Notes: generated by a model not told the origin, from the letters alone. A stretch of 64,000 bases of DNA from an uncultured Lachnospiraceae bacterium (GCA_910584725.1 CAJUBE010000021.1:1-64000); one strand, 5' to 3'. Positions 1 to 11,248 are shown, numbered from the stretch's first letter. Translations and numbers: made by a program.

Positions 1-3000
1 TGCCCCCATCGTAATTTGATCGAAATCCCATGATTGCAAAGCCCTTACCTGTCGTCGGCTTCACAGAAACAGTCAGAAATGCCTGCACCTGATCCGCCTC
101 TGATGTAAATACCACTCTGGTCTCACCCGCGCGCTTTGTCTCAATCACGCCGTCCGTCCACTGTACAATGGATTCATTATTTGAAATAACCTCTGCGGCA
201 GAGACTTCCGCGGGATTTCCCCCCGCCGCTTTGCAGAGCACATAGCCCTCGCAGGATTCGCCTCTCGCTGCATTCAGCTTCGCGCCATCCACGAGGGATA
301 CGCTGCCATCCGCGCCCTTTTTGCCGATCTGATAGTCTGCCACAGTCACCTCACAGGAGGCGGAAATCTCCGGCGCGTAGACAGAAGTGGCTTTGATCGT
401 AGCTTTGCCCGCCGCCACAGCGGACACTTTTCCGTCCTTCGTCACCGTGGCTACCGCCTTGTCGCTGCTTTCCCAGACCAGAGCGGCATCCGCCGCAAGC
501 GGCTCCCACTGTACTTTCAGATTCTCATAACCGAATCCTTTTTCATTCTTATAAAGCGCATTCGCGTTTAAATATAACTGTTCTTTCGACAAGCTGAGAC
601 TTGCCGGTTTCACCGCCTCCGCCGTGGTAAAGCTGCCGAAAGCCTTGTAGGCGTCTCTCATCACATCCTCCGGCTTATCACACACGCCGTCATTGGTCAG
701 AACCGCCGCGAACTCATACGCTGTCCCCTTTAACAATGACAGGGAGGCAACACTCAGTGTCACGGCAACGTGCTCCTCCTCCACGCCGGACACATTCACC
801 ACTCTGCCGACTTTTTGGTAGGCGGTCTCCCCTTTGACACGGTACAAAAAGCGCAGATAGGAGGCATGTCTCTCCACATTGCCGGAAAATTTCACCTGCA
901 GCGTCACATTCGCCTCATCGACCTTTGCTTCCGCCTCCGACAAACTGCGGCTGTCGGACGTGGTCTTAATGGTAGCGATTTCCGCATGTTTTAAGCTGTC
1001 CCACGCCGTATTTTCGTCCACGCCAAAGCCCATAACCAGTGTATATTCCGTATCTTCTTCCAGCCCGCCAAGCATAAACGTGCCTTCCGCCGCTTCGTCG
1101 CCGGTCTCTGCCGTGTATTCCCTTTTCCACGCCTCATCCGCATCGGAAGCCTTTTTAAAGTACCCCAGAAGATAACCGTCATCCGCGTTCTCCATGCCGC
1201 TCAGGGTATAGCGTACTCTCGCGGAGTAAGCTCGCGGCTCCGAAACGATTTCCACCGTCCGCTTATCCTCCGCCGTCTGAAATGTTCCCTCCGCGGTGTG
1301 CATCAAATCATCCGCCGGCACAGACCATGGTTTCGTGAACCCGACCCGATACTCATAGACCGTGTTTTCTTTCAGTCCGCTCAGCGAAAGAGTCTTCCTC
1401 TCCTCGTTCGTAAAATACTGCTCCTCCGGCTCCTTCTTCCATTGCTCCTGTCCCTTCTCGCGCCAGAAGAACGTCACAATATTGTTGCCGGTCACGCCCA
1501 TGTCGAACATCTGATACGTGATCTCCGCAGAAGTCATGCGGGTCTTTACGCTGACTTCGATACGGCGCGTGTCGATTTTCGTGGTGACGGTGTCCCTCAC
1601 CGTATGCGTGAGATAAGGCACTTCTTCATTATACTTACCAATGCCGATCACATACTCATAAGCCGTGTTTTCTTTCAGACCCGACATGGTAAAATAGCCA
1701 TCCTCCGTTGCCTGATAGGCATTGCTCTGCGTCCACGCCCCGGGAACGCCTGCCCGTCTGTAATAACACATGACATAATCCTGTGAATACTTGTCAAATC
1801 CCGTCAGGGCATAGTACACCCTTACGTCATTCACATGAATAACCGTCTTGGTGACTGCCAGCGCCCTGCCATCCTTCGCCGTCCGGAACACATCCGTCGC
1901 ATAGACCTTTTCCCCGCTCCTGTCGCGCAGGGAAAACTCATACTCCGTATCCGACTTCAACCCGTCAAATGACCTTGTATCGCTGTAATTATTTTCGGCT
2001 CCCAGCAAATAATCCACACTACTCTTCGTGTAGGTCTGCGCGCCCTTTTCCCGGAGATAACGGCAAAGGGAAACCGTGGTCCCACTCTCCTTCAAAGCAG
2101 CCACGTCCTCCACCCCAAGCGTCACCGTGTGTCTCTGGGACGTGTGGGAGCCCCCCGCCCGCTCAACCGTGATATGCGGCTTGCCTGTGCGGACACTCTC
2201 ATAAGATACGGAATTCATATTCAACCACTGATCATCCGGCTGGCTCAATACCCAGCGCAGACGATAGTCCGTGTCCGGCTCCGGCGTCCAGCCAAGCGCC
2301 GTGGTAGAAACGGTCGCCTGATAACCGTTTGCCTCGTTCAGCTCCACTTTCTTCCCTGCATTCCCGTAAATCCATTTACCGTTCGGGTACTTCTGCAGCA
2401 CCTGCAGCTGCAGATTACAACTGCCTGTCAGCTTTTCTTTCCCGCTCCCGGCGATTCGATACGTGCGCACGAAATGAAACGCCCCCGTTTGATCTGTAGA
2501 CGCGTTCACCCGCTCCAGATGTACGCCGAGGTTGTTTTCTATGGTCAGTTCCTTTGTTATCGTCACGCCGCCAACGGACAGCGTAAACTCACAGGCGGAA
2601 CCAAGGCTGTCCTCCGGCATCGTGACATAATCTGTTATTTTTCCATCCGTTAAGCGAAAGGCTTCGTGTTCGTAGAAAACCCTGTTCTCCTCCACAGGAC
2701 GATAAAAAACACATACTTTTTCCGGCTGCTTCGTCCCCTTAACCGTCACGGTTAAGTCTGCGTGCCGCTTCTCGTCTTTGTTCTGTGCAATACGAAAATC
2801 CACATCCGCCGCATTGACATAGGCATTCTTCGGCACAGTCGCTTTTACGGTCACAGGCGCCGCAGCCACCACGCCGTTTGTATGGAGCATACTGACCTGC
2901 ACCGGACAGACCGCTCCCGGCTTTAGGAATACCCCCTCATCCGCCAGATCAAAGGTCACCGCAAGATACCCCTGCGGGTCCTTCCCGTCAAGCTGCGCCG

Positions 3001-4717
3001 TCGTCTTAAGGCTGTGCTCCATCTGCAGGGAATCCTTCATGCTGACAGAAAAGTCCACACTCTCCGCCGTTGTGTTATACACGGGCTTTACCTTCAATGT
3101 CAGTTTGGTAAAGTCAGCGGAAACATCCGCCCCGGCGATCTCGATCCGATTATCCGACGCTTTCGTGGTATACGTCATTGTCTTTAAAAGCATATCGCTT
3201 CCCCGGTCACGTATTTCAAACCGATATGCCGTCCCTGCTTTCAGCCCGTCGAAGACATAGGCATACCAGCCGCTGGTCAGCGCTTCCTCTCTCGCCTCCC
3301 CGGAACCGTCCGCAGGCTGATACCGGCAGGCAAGCGCATAACTGTTTCTCAAAAGAGATTCCATCTCCAGTGTAATCGAGTTTTCCTCGCATACCGCATT
3401 ATATACATGCACGGCGTCCTGACTGTCCGCCCCCTCTACGGCAAACGGCTCCATGCCGCCAAGAAACGCCGCAAACTTATTCGTTAATGTGCTGCGTCTG
3501 ACCATAAATGCCGTATCGTAGGTTCCTCCGGGAAGCGCGTCCGTACATACCTGTGCGCCCTGACTGTCCGTAGCTGCAGTATAGTCAGTGCCGGTATGCG
3601 TATCGCCTTCCGAATGGTCCGCCGGGCAGTAATAAGGTCTCCATTCATACCGTCTTTGGGCTGCTTTCACCACCTCAAATTTCATGCGGCTTTTTCCCGC
3701 TTTTGCCCTTAAGGTGATGGAATCCCCCTCCGGCAGCGCAGCCGTATACGTTCCGTCGCTGTTCTTCGTAAACGGTGTCTGGGCAGCCGCACGCAGGGTA
3801 AAGACGTCGTCCCCGTCCTTTCCAACCGTATAAGCTCCGATATACAGGGGTTCCCCTTTCTTCATATAGTTCGTGCTGGTGCAGAGAGATGTCCCTATCT
3901 GGGGCGTCCCATTTCGTATCTTAGTACCTTCGTCCGGCTCCGCACACAGATAGAAAGAAGCGTCATAAGCCTCTATGGTATAGAAGGCATATCTTCCGTC
4001 CCTAGGCGCGGTAAAGGAATACCACACCCAGTTGTTCGTGCTTCCGGTTTTGGCAGGCAGCGTAATCTTCACGCCGTCTTTGGAGAGCGCGTCAAAGGAT
4101 AGCGCCGTCACATCCGCCTCGGAATCAAGCACAGTAACAGAAGCCGCGAACAATGTATTCTCCGATACACTGTTCCCGGAGACAGTACTCTCCGCCTCTT
4201 CCGGCTCTTCTTCCTCCACAATGGGCGTGTCCTCTTCCGGCAGGTTATCCACAGGTCCGTCGGGGATTTCTTCCTCCGTTCCCGGGTTTTCCGGCTCCTG
4301 CGGGTTCTCCTCCCCCTGGTCGGAATCCTCCGGCTCTTCGGAACTCTCCTCCCCCTGGTCAGGGTTCTCCGTCTCCTCCGGCGTTTCCTCTCCCTTGCCC
4401 GGATTCTTCGGATTCTCCAGGTTTTCCTCCCCCGGATCGGGAGTCTCCGGCTCTTCCGGATTCACCTCTCCCGTATCGGAATTCTCCGGCTCCTGCCCGG
4501 GTTCCTCCGGCTGTCCGGTCGTCTCCTCCTCTATCGAGGAACCGACTAGCCCCCCCCCCGAAATTTCGTCATTGTTCTCAGACTCTCTCGCCGTAGAGCC
4601 TATCCTGTCAGCACTCCCAACGACCGGGTCGGGATTGGTCTGTGCAGCGTAAGCCGTCACAGGACTTTCAAAGGCAAGCATCGCCGCCAGTGTAACCGTC
4701 AAAATTCGATGAAACAT
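1..4717 (-). CDS. Large secreted surface protein with FnIII-like and Big_2-like repeats, partial, G10 tract in frame
   Basis: The frame opens at ATG 4717, 9 nt after AAAGGA, and stays open to base 1, so the C-terminus is outside the window. Residues 1-25 form a signal peptide (MFHRILTV..., AYAA before the cleavage site). A run of ten G (4550-4559) encodes Gly-Gly-Gly about 55 codons in. A Glu/Pro-rich linker of roughly 130 residues follows, then modules each ending in a fibronectin-III-like signature (LKAGTAYRFEI, LKSDTEYEFSL, LKENTVYEYRV, LEEDTEYTLVM). Near the left edge is a Big_2-type Ig-like domain (ALVWESSDKAVATV, then GKATIKATS). It is probably a cell-surface or secreted adhesin or scaffold; ligand and anchoring are unknown because the C-terminus is missing. 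I checked the frame at both ends of the window segment and they agree, so the gene is intact here. The domain names are from motif reading only. Confidence 0.85.
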   Translation of the reverse strand, partial: MFHRILTVTLAAMLAFESPVTAYAAQTNPDPVVGSADRIGSTARESENNDEISGGGLVGSSIEEETTGQPEEPGQEPENSDTGEVNPEEPETPDPGEENLENPKNPGKGEETPEETENPDQGEESSEEPEDSDQGEENPQEPENPGTEEEIPDGPVDNLPEEDTPIVEEEEPEEAESTVSGNSVSENTLFAASVTVLDSEADVTALSFDALSKDGVKITLPAKTGSTNNWVWYSFTAPRDGRYAFYTIEAYDASFYLCAEPDEGTKIRNGTPQIGTSLCTSTNYMKKGEPLYIGAYTVGKDGDDVFTLRAAAQTPFTKNSDGTYTAALPEGDSITLRAKAGKSRMKFEVVKAAQRRYEWRPYYCPADHSEGDTHTGTDYTAATDSQGAQVCTDALPGGTYDTAFMVRRSTLTNKFAAFLGGMEPFAVEGADSQDAVHVYNAVCEENSITLEMESLLRNSYALACRYQPADGSGEAREEALTSGWYAYVFDGLKAGTAYRFEIRDRGSDMLLKTMTYTTKASDNRIEIAGADVSADFTKLTLKVKPVYNTTAESVDFSVSMKDSLQMEHSLKTTAQLDGKDPQGYLAVTFDLADEGVFLKPGAVCPVQVSMLHTNGVVAAAPVTVKATVPKNAYVNAADVDFRIAQNKDEKRHADLTVTVKGTKQPEKVCVFYRPVEENRVFYEHEAFRLTDGKITDYVTMPEDSLGSACEFTLSVGGVTITKELTIENNLGVHLERVNASTDQTGAFHFVRTYRIAGSGKEKLTGSCNLQLQVLQKYPNGKWIYGNAGKKVELNEANGYQATVSTTALGWTPEPDTDYRLRWVLSQPDDQWLNMNSVSYESVRTGKPHITVERAGGSHTSQRHTVTLGVEDVAALKESGTTVSLCRYLREKGAQTYTKSSVDYLLGAENNYSDTRSFDGLKSDTEYEFSLRDRSGEKVYATDVFRTAKDGRALAVTKTVIHVNDVRVYYALTGFDKYSQDYVMCYYRRAGVPGAWTQSNAYQATEDGYFTMSGLKENTAYEYVIGIGKYNEEVPYLTHTVRDTVTTKIDTRRIEVSVKTRMTSAEITYQMFDMGVTGNNIVTFFWREKGQEQWKKEPEEQYFTNEERKTLSLSGLKENTVYEYRVGFTKPWSVPADDLMHTAEGTFQTAEDKRTVEIVSEPRAYSARVRYTLSGMENADDGYLLGYFKKASDADEAWKREYTAETGDEAAEGTFMLGGLEEDTEYTLVMGFGVDENTAWDSLKHAEIATIKTTSDSRSLSEAEAKVDEANVTLQVKFSGNVERHASYLRFLYRVKGETAYQKVGRVVNVSGVEEEHVAVTLSVASLSLLKGTAYEFAAVLTNDGVCDKPEDVMRDAYKAFGSFTTAEAVKPASLSLSKEQLYLNANALYKNEKGFGYENLKVQWEPLAADAALVWESSDKAVATVTKDGKVSAVAAGKATIKATSVYAPEISASCEVTVADYQIGKKGADGSVSLVDGAKLNAARGESCEGYVLCKAAGGNPAEVSAAEVISNNESIVQWTDGVIETKRAGETRVVFTSEADQVQAFLTVSVKPTTGKGFAIMGFRSNYDGG
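4550..4559 (-). repeat. G10 homopolymer, phase-variation tract, ON
   Basis: Ten C on the + strand, ten G on the coding strand, about 55 codons into the surface protein that starts at 4717. With ten G the codons read TCG GGG GGG GGG CTA and the frame continues to the window edge. One base more or less would shift the whole protein out of frame. Tracts of this length are typical slipped-strand mispairing sites. Confidence 0.8.
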
Positions 4718-4774
4718 GAAATATAGTCCTTTCTGTCAAAACCGGATAAACAGTGTCAAAATAGTAGTATTTCA

Positions 4775-4803
4775 ATTATAATACACACCACCAGTCACAA
4801 CAA
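4775..4803 (-). promoter_or_regulatory. Promoter of the first surface protein
   Basis: On the minus strand TTGTTG (-35) and TATAAT (-10) are separated by 17 bases, about 58 bases upstream of the ATG at 4717. The match to a sigma-A promoter is good. Confidence 0.65.
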
Positions 4804-4860
4804 GCCGCAGAAACCGAGAAAAAAGCAGGTTTTTTAGCTTCATTAAGCATCTAAATACAC

Positions 4861-4903
4861 AAAAGAAAACACAGCCTTCGAAGACAACTCCCCGAAAGCT
4901 GTG
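4861..4903 (-). terminator. Terminator of the RCC1/Ig-like surface protein
   Basis: On the minus strand, CACAGCTTTCG and CGAAGGCTGTG form a stem followed by TTTTCTTTT. It lies just after the stop codon of the gene ending at 4922 and isolates it from the next surface-protein gene. Confidence 0.8.
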
Positions 4904-4921
4904 CTGTCAAGCTGTCAGTAT

Positions 4922-7900
4922 TTAGTTCCTCCACCACCACAGGAAGCCCTTGGCTTTTATCCGAAAAGTAACATTCTTCGTCCCGCCGTAGTTATCCACA
5001 CCTCTGATGGTCACGCTCGCCGTTCCCTTCTTGACATTATTCTTATAGCTGCCTGCCACGATTTCAAACTGACTCGGTTCCACCTTCTTACCGCTTACTT
5101 TGACAAGGAGCTGTTTTTCATCCGTCTTATCCAAAGTAATAGCCTTCCCCGTATAAGTCTGCGCGGGAATCGTCACCCTCGCTTTCGCTATGTCATAGGT
5201 GCGGAAGCTATACTCTCCCATACAACTTCCTATATAATTCGCCTGTTTTCCCGACGGTGTAAGCGCCGTCGCCGTCACGGTAAGCACCGTTCCCGCCGGA
5301 ATGATATCATTCTTATCCACCTCCGTTCCGGCTGTCCGGACTGTACCATTGTCCAACTTCGTGTCATTCTTATAAGCATACTTCAATTTCTTATTGTAGT
5401 CCCTGCCTGCGCTGAGCGCTTTGCCATCCACATCATACACCTTCACCTTCGTGGAAAAGATATTTTTCTTATTCCGGTATACCTTATCCGCAGCGGAAAG
5501 TGTCAGGTTATCCAAGCTCTGCTGTGTGATTTTATAGGTCAACGTCTGCGCAAAAGTACCGGCAAAGTTCCCCTTCCCCTTAACGACCACGGTCGGCATT
5601 TTCGCGGCATTGCTGCCGTCATTTAATGCCTTGTTATTTTTATAGGATAATGTAAAGTCCGTTCCCTCTTTCAATGTTTCCGTGGTCTGGTCGCTGCTTT
5701 TGAAAGTCACCGTAAGCGCGGGTTTCGCGCCGCCCTTCGCATAAGGCACGCTGTCACTCTTAAGCGCCGCCTGAAAATTGCCGCCCTGATTCGCTTTGAT
5801 ATCAAAAGCCTTAATCTTGACAGTCTTTTTCAATGTACCGCTGTAGGCGTTCTTACCGGTAAAGGTCACTGTCGCCGTACCGACACCCTTGTTATTTTTC
5901 CATTGAAGCGTATAATCCGTATCTTTTACAAGCGTCGTTTCCACACCGTTTAGCTTCACCGTAAGCGTGAGCGTCGGCTCCTGCGCCGCCCCGTTATAGA
6001 CCAGATTTTTCGGCATCCCCTTCACGACCGCCTTTTTGATAGCAACGCCGTTGATTTTAAAGGATACTCTCTTAGTACCGCTGTAGCCCCCGCTCTCAAG
6101 TCCTTTTACAATCGCATAGGCAGTTCCCGGCTTCCCGTTATTGCTGTAGCTCACCGTAAAATGCGTTCCCTCCGTCAGTGTGGTCTTTCCATCCCGCACC
6201 GTAAGAAGCGGCGTCACTTTGCCGTTCACAGCCTGCGTCAGATAATCCTGCCCCGGAATCTTGGCAACTGTCAGCTTACTTGCCGGTTTAAGCGCCTTCT
6301 CCCCCGCAGCGCTATCCGCCGCCGCAAGCAATGTCAGCTTCACCCGCAGCTCTCCGGTAAAGTTGCCTTTTCCTGTAAGTTTGATGTAATACGTTCCCAT
6401 ATCCTTCACCGAGACAAGCGCCGCCGTATCCGTCCCCGCATACGTTCCCTGATGGTATGTATAGGTATAATCCGTGTTTTTCTTCAGCTTTTTACCGTTC
6501 CACCAGAGCGTCGGTACCGGCTTCTGCGCTTTCTTACCGCTCACCACAGACAACTCATCCGCCTCAAAGAGATTTTCTTCCGTACCTGCACCGATATCCA
6601 ACGCATGAATGCTAAAAGTCTGCGTATCCTTCCCGGTATAATTTCCTTTGCCGCTCACCGTAATCGTAGGCGCCTTTTTCAGCTCGGCGTCTGTGGGTGT
6701 CTGACTTACCTCAAAAGCCTTTGTATTATTTTTATAAGAAATCGTATAGTCCCGCTTTTCCTGTAACAGCGTCTTGTAATCATAGACCCGCACCAGCGGC
6801 TTGATCGCCGTGCCCGTGTAGTCGTAGCCGCCTTCTGCGACGCCCGCCATCCACAGTCCCCTCGGTATCACCCCGTCAGCCGGCATATCCTCCGGAAGCA
6901 CGTCTCCGTTTCCCGGCTCCTCCGGATCATCGGGGTTCGGATTCTCACCGTTTTCATTGACGTAAAAACTGAGCACTATCTCCCCACAGTAAATGCCTTT
7001 TCCCTTAAGCACCAGCTCATATTTACCCATCTCCTTAACGACAACATCGCCGTACACCTCATAGTCAACACCGGCGCGCAATGTCTGCCCGTCTAAAATA
7101 ACCGCTGTTTCGGCAATATGCTCCTCGCCGTCATAGACAAAATTAACTGTCGTCGCCTGCGCCCCCGAAATATCCGTCTGCGTATAACCGACACAGAACA
7201 CCTCCGGCTCTTCATAAGTCTCCTTCATCTCAAAGGTAAGACTCAGATTCCCGTCCGCCCCGGATACCGCCTGCGTGATATAAAGCAAGTTATCCGGCGC
7301 AAGGGGCTTCTCACAGTCTCTCTTCTTTAAGGCATAGACGTTATAGATATCCTGCGCCCGCAGGCCCGAAAAATGAGCCGTCCGCAACGCGCCGTCCCCG
7401 CTGATCGCTGCGGGCTGCGCCGCTGTGAGGTTCTGGGCGGTGTAGGAGGGTTCTAGCTCTACGAAAGAATTCGCCTGTGTATCTGCTGTTTCCTCATTCT
7501 CCGCCATGACTGTGACAAGGACAGAAGCGGCTTTCACCAATTGGGTCACGTCGTCCGCTGTGGAAAAATCTACTTTGGTGGGGGTGGCTATAACGGCGGC
7601 GGTGTCTGAAATTCCCTGCCCTAGCAGACCGTACAGATTATATCCCCACGTATATAAATATCCGTCTTGTTTGATTGCCCCAAAAGTGGCATTAGGAATG
7701 CCGATATTTCCCACCGCAACTTCTTTCACATCCTCTGTTACCTTCGCAAGTTTCAGCATTTGATGCGCATCAGCGCTTTCGCCTTCCCCTTCCTCAAAAT
7801 AATTCCATTTCCACTCATATAAGACACCGTCTTTCTGGACCACAATACCGCAATCGTTGCCATCATAAAAGATTACATCCTTTACATTCTCCCACACCTT

Positions 7901-10900
7901 AACAGGACTCGGTCTGTATTCTTTTACACCGTTTCCTTCACTGTCTACGACATTGTATCCCCACATATACAGCTCATCTCTCTCTGTGATAGCGGCACAT
8001 ATTGAATTAGATCTTGGATCCAGATGTACAGATTTTACATTTCCCATAATCTTTTTGGGTGTCCACTGACACACGGAGCCGTCTTCCCGTTTTCCGTCTC
8101 CATCATCGCCCCGTATCATATCCCCCCATATATAGAGATCACTATTTTCCTGAATTGCTGCAACATGATGAATTCCCAAAGATACTGATTTTACATTTTC
8201 TAAAATCTTCACTGGTGATTTTTGGTATACTATCGTGCCATTACCAATCTGTCCCCAATCATTATTACCCCACATATATAAATCGCCGTTTTCCCGAATT
8301 GCCGCCCAAATTCCAATTGAAGAACTCACCGTTTTCACCGAATCCAGAATCTTGACAGGCTCACTATATAACCCTCCAATACCAAGCTCCTCTAAATCAC
8401 CCCACATATACAATTCGCCATTTTCCTTAACAAAAGCCCCGCTTCCACATCCAAGGGCCGCACCTTTAACCCTTTCCGCTATTTTAATCGGTCCATATAA
8501 AGTCTCTTCTCCAAACATATCCGGTATTCCTATTGCATAAATTCCCCATACATACAAGTCTCCATTATTCAGAATCGCCGCCCTACCATCATTATCATCA
8601 TCTACAATAACTGTTCTGACGTCATCCAAAATTCTGACCGGCTTATTTTGATTGTCAGCATTTCCCGTTCCCACTGCACCCTGACTATTTCTTCCCCATG
8701 CGTACAGACTGTCATCCTCCATAATGCATGAAAAGCCATCATTGCCATGACAATTACCCCCATAAACCTGCTTTACCTTCAAATCTCCTCCGGTTTCAGG
8801 AAGTTTTAACTCCACCGTCTGCGGGCCCTTTTCATTAAGCATCCTAAAGGCGGTACAACCACGATAGGAAGCAAAAATATACAAAACCGGATAAGCAGGC
8901 GAATATTTTTTCTCCGACATCCACAGCGAGGTAGTGCCGCCGACCCTCGTATTACTCGCCTGACCAACAATCTCCGCATCCACGGTTCTGCTACACCACA
9001 CCTTGGCTCCTCTGACTGGCTTGGAACCCGCCGTCACATGAACCGTAATCAGACGTTCTTTCGTTTTATGTGGGCATTCTCCCCATCCAAATTCCCCATG
9101 CAGAATAGACCAATAAAACTTTCCCAGCGAAATTTCTCTGCTACCCTCCGTCTCTATACCGATACAGTCTTCCAGAACCAGTTCCTTGAATTTCAGGATT
9201 TGCAATTTTCCTTCAAAGGGCACGCCAAGATAGATTTCTCCCGCTACACATGCTATGCCGCATTCATGTTCCTCTCTCTCCTGCTGTGTAGTACCTGAAA
9301 CCCCGCCGTTTACCGATGCCTTTACACCCAGATGCACACCTGTCAAAAGCTCCGCATGAAAAACGCCTTTCATCTCCAATTTCGGATTAAATTCAAATCC
9401 TATGTAACCGTCGGCTTCCGCGCCCAGCTCAAATAATTTCACTTCACTGTAAGCATAAAAACCGCTATTCCCCTGATTCCCGGCTCTGACTCCAAAAGTA
9501 GCTGTCCCGCTGCTCTGTATGGAACCTTCAAATGTCAGTCCGAGGACAAAAGTCGGTATATATTGAACGGTAAAGAGTTCACTCTTAGCTTCAAGCGCAG
9601 CGCAGAGCGGCACGGAGATCTTTCCTTCCACTGTCAACGTCCCGCCTACGGAAACCTCAGCTTCCACACCAAAATCCACATCCCATACGCCAACAGCGAA
9701 ATAATATTTCAGTGTGACCTTAATGCTGAGAGCGGCTTCCAGCTTACACTCCACTATCCCTTCCGACTGGTCAGGTTTCAACTCCAGCTTCCACCTATCC
9801 GAAGTCAGTTTCAGAGACTCATCCCCACTCAGCGCATAACCTTCGGCATCTCCACGCCCCAGATAGGTAACCCCCTCCGGACAGGACGCCGTGTCCACCG
9901 TAGAAATATCATCCGTCCCGATACTTTCCTCAATTTTTACATAAGAAAAAACGTCGTCAGCAGCCAACTCATCCGCGCAGGCTTCTACAACGACGATTTT
10001 GACCCCGTTTATATCATCATTTACCGTAATATTCTTTACCTTAATGACAAGGAAACTGCCGTCCTCCCCCTGCCATACAAAAATCTCTCCTGCCGTCAAC
10101 CCGGAAAGCGTCTCATCCGCATTGACAAATGTATAGGTTAAGGCTGCTTCGTCAAAGGCAGTCAACTGATTGACCGTCTTTTCGCCCACCGTTTTCTCCT
10201 GTATCCGCTTATTGCCGTCTCCCAAAACGGCAAAGTTTGTCTTTTCATCCTCATCCAGATTTACCACCCGGTCTGCATCGAAATCCGCTGTCGTCTTTTT
10301 CAAAAATTCCTGCATGACCTTCGTGTAGGTACGCGTCCTATACTCCTTGCTTAAGGGTCTTTGGCTCTCCTCCTCCACGAGATAACCCTTCACGACATAG
10401 TAAGCGGGCATTTCTCCCTCTATCGTCACATCGACCTGCGAGCTGCCCGTCTGTACATACTGACGTCCGGAAGCGATCAGCTTTTCACCGTCCTCCGCAT
10501 AGATGCCGACTACCGCCACACAATCATCCGCTGCATGCAGTCTCACATCGGCTGTGTTCCCCTCCACCGTAATCTCCGCGATTGCGTAGGAATCTGCCAT
10601 CTCATTTTTCTCTGCATCCGCCGCAAACTGTATCTCATCCATCAAAAGGCTGCCGAGACTGTTGTTTGCCTCCACTTCCATGCTGCTCATCTGCATGGCT
10701 GCCGCTATCGTATTCTCGGATATGCTTTCCTCTATCTCCGTTGTGTTTTCAGAAACCGTTTCCTCCTCTACCGTATTTTCGGAAATCGTCTCTTCTTCCA
10801 CAGGCTTTTCTTCAGATTTTTCCTCGTCCTCAGCATCTTCCGGCTCCTCAGTCGTGCTGTTCTCCTCGTCTTCCTTTGGTTTCTCAGAAGAATCGCCCTC

Positions 10901-11135
10901 TTCTTCCCCTTTCTCCGTATTGCCGGAAACGCTCTCCTTCTCCTCAGAATTTCCGGAAGGGTCGCCTTCTTTTTCATCCTCTCCGACTTCTTCGAACCCG
11001 GTCAGTGTGTCGTCCGTCTCGTAGGTAACGGCGTTACCCCCCCCCCAATAAATCCTGCTCCGCAGCGTGCGCTATAGCCGGTGTCTCGAACGCCAAAATG
11101 CCGGTCAATGCCAGCGCCAATAATCTTTTGAACAC
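4922..11135 (-). CDS. Large secreted RCC1/Ig-like repeat surface protein, out of frame at a G10 tract (OFF phase)
   Basis: The gene starts at GTG 11135, 8 nt after AGGAGG. The first codons encode a signal peptide (VFKRLLAL..., AHAAEQ) and then reach a run of ten G (11037-11046) that leads directly into TAA. If the tract had nine G, the frame would join the open frame that runs without a stop to 4922, giving about 2070 residues. Mature part in order: acidic Glu-rich linker with repeated SENT motifs; a beta-rich region; eight RCC1-type repeats (LYAWG, LYVWG, LYMWG and similar; roughly 7560-8760); then tandem Ig-like repeats with YKNN and GKGNYTGT-type signatures. The protein ends in FLWWWRN with no LPXTG. 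It is probably a secreted or surface-attached adhesion protein. The signal peptide resembles that of the neighbouring surface protein, so the two are likely paralogues at that end. Confidence 0.85.
11037..11046 (-). repeat. G10 homopolymer, phase-variation tract, OFF
   Basis: Ten G on the coding strand, 30 codons after the GTG at 11135. The reading is TTA TTG GGG GGG GGG TAA, a stop immediately after the signal peptide. Nine G (or twelve) restores the long frame; eleven G gives another early stop (TGA) within about 12 codons. The open frame on both sides and the intact downstream sequence argue for a reversible switch and against decay. Confidence 0.85.
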
Positions 11136-11182
11136 CTTTTTCTCCTCCTCACAAAATGAAACGGGGAAACTTATCCCCTCAT

Positions 11183-11219
11183 GTAAAACAACGGGCTCCA
11201 TTCATCTGTCGGAGCCCGT
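11183..11219 (-). terminator. Terminator of the decarboxylase operon
   Basis: On the minus strand ACGGGCTCC and GGAGCCCGT form a 9-bp stem followed by TGTTTT, just after the oadA stop at 11249. A second small hairpin (11164-11179, GGGG/CCCC) lies in the leader of the following surface-protein gene, for which I see no clear promoter. Confidence 0.8.
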
Positions 11220-11248
11220 CGCTGTTAATCTGTCTTTATAGCAGATAC

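Noticed and set aside
4032..4652. Plus-strand open frames rich in Ser and Pro opposite the first surface protein
   Set aside because: They are antisense shadows of the Glu/Pro-rich linker and lack ribosome binding sites.
10361..11077. Overlapping plus-strand frames opposite the acidic linker of the second surface protein
   Set aside because: Low-complexity antisense of GAG/GAA-rich codons; no start signals.
4922..11135. Treating the second surface-protein gene as a decayed pseudogene
   Set aside because: The only defect is the tract length; the remaining frame of about 2000 codons has no stop, which argues for a reversible OFF phase. An assembly error in the tract cannot be excluded.
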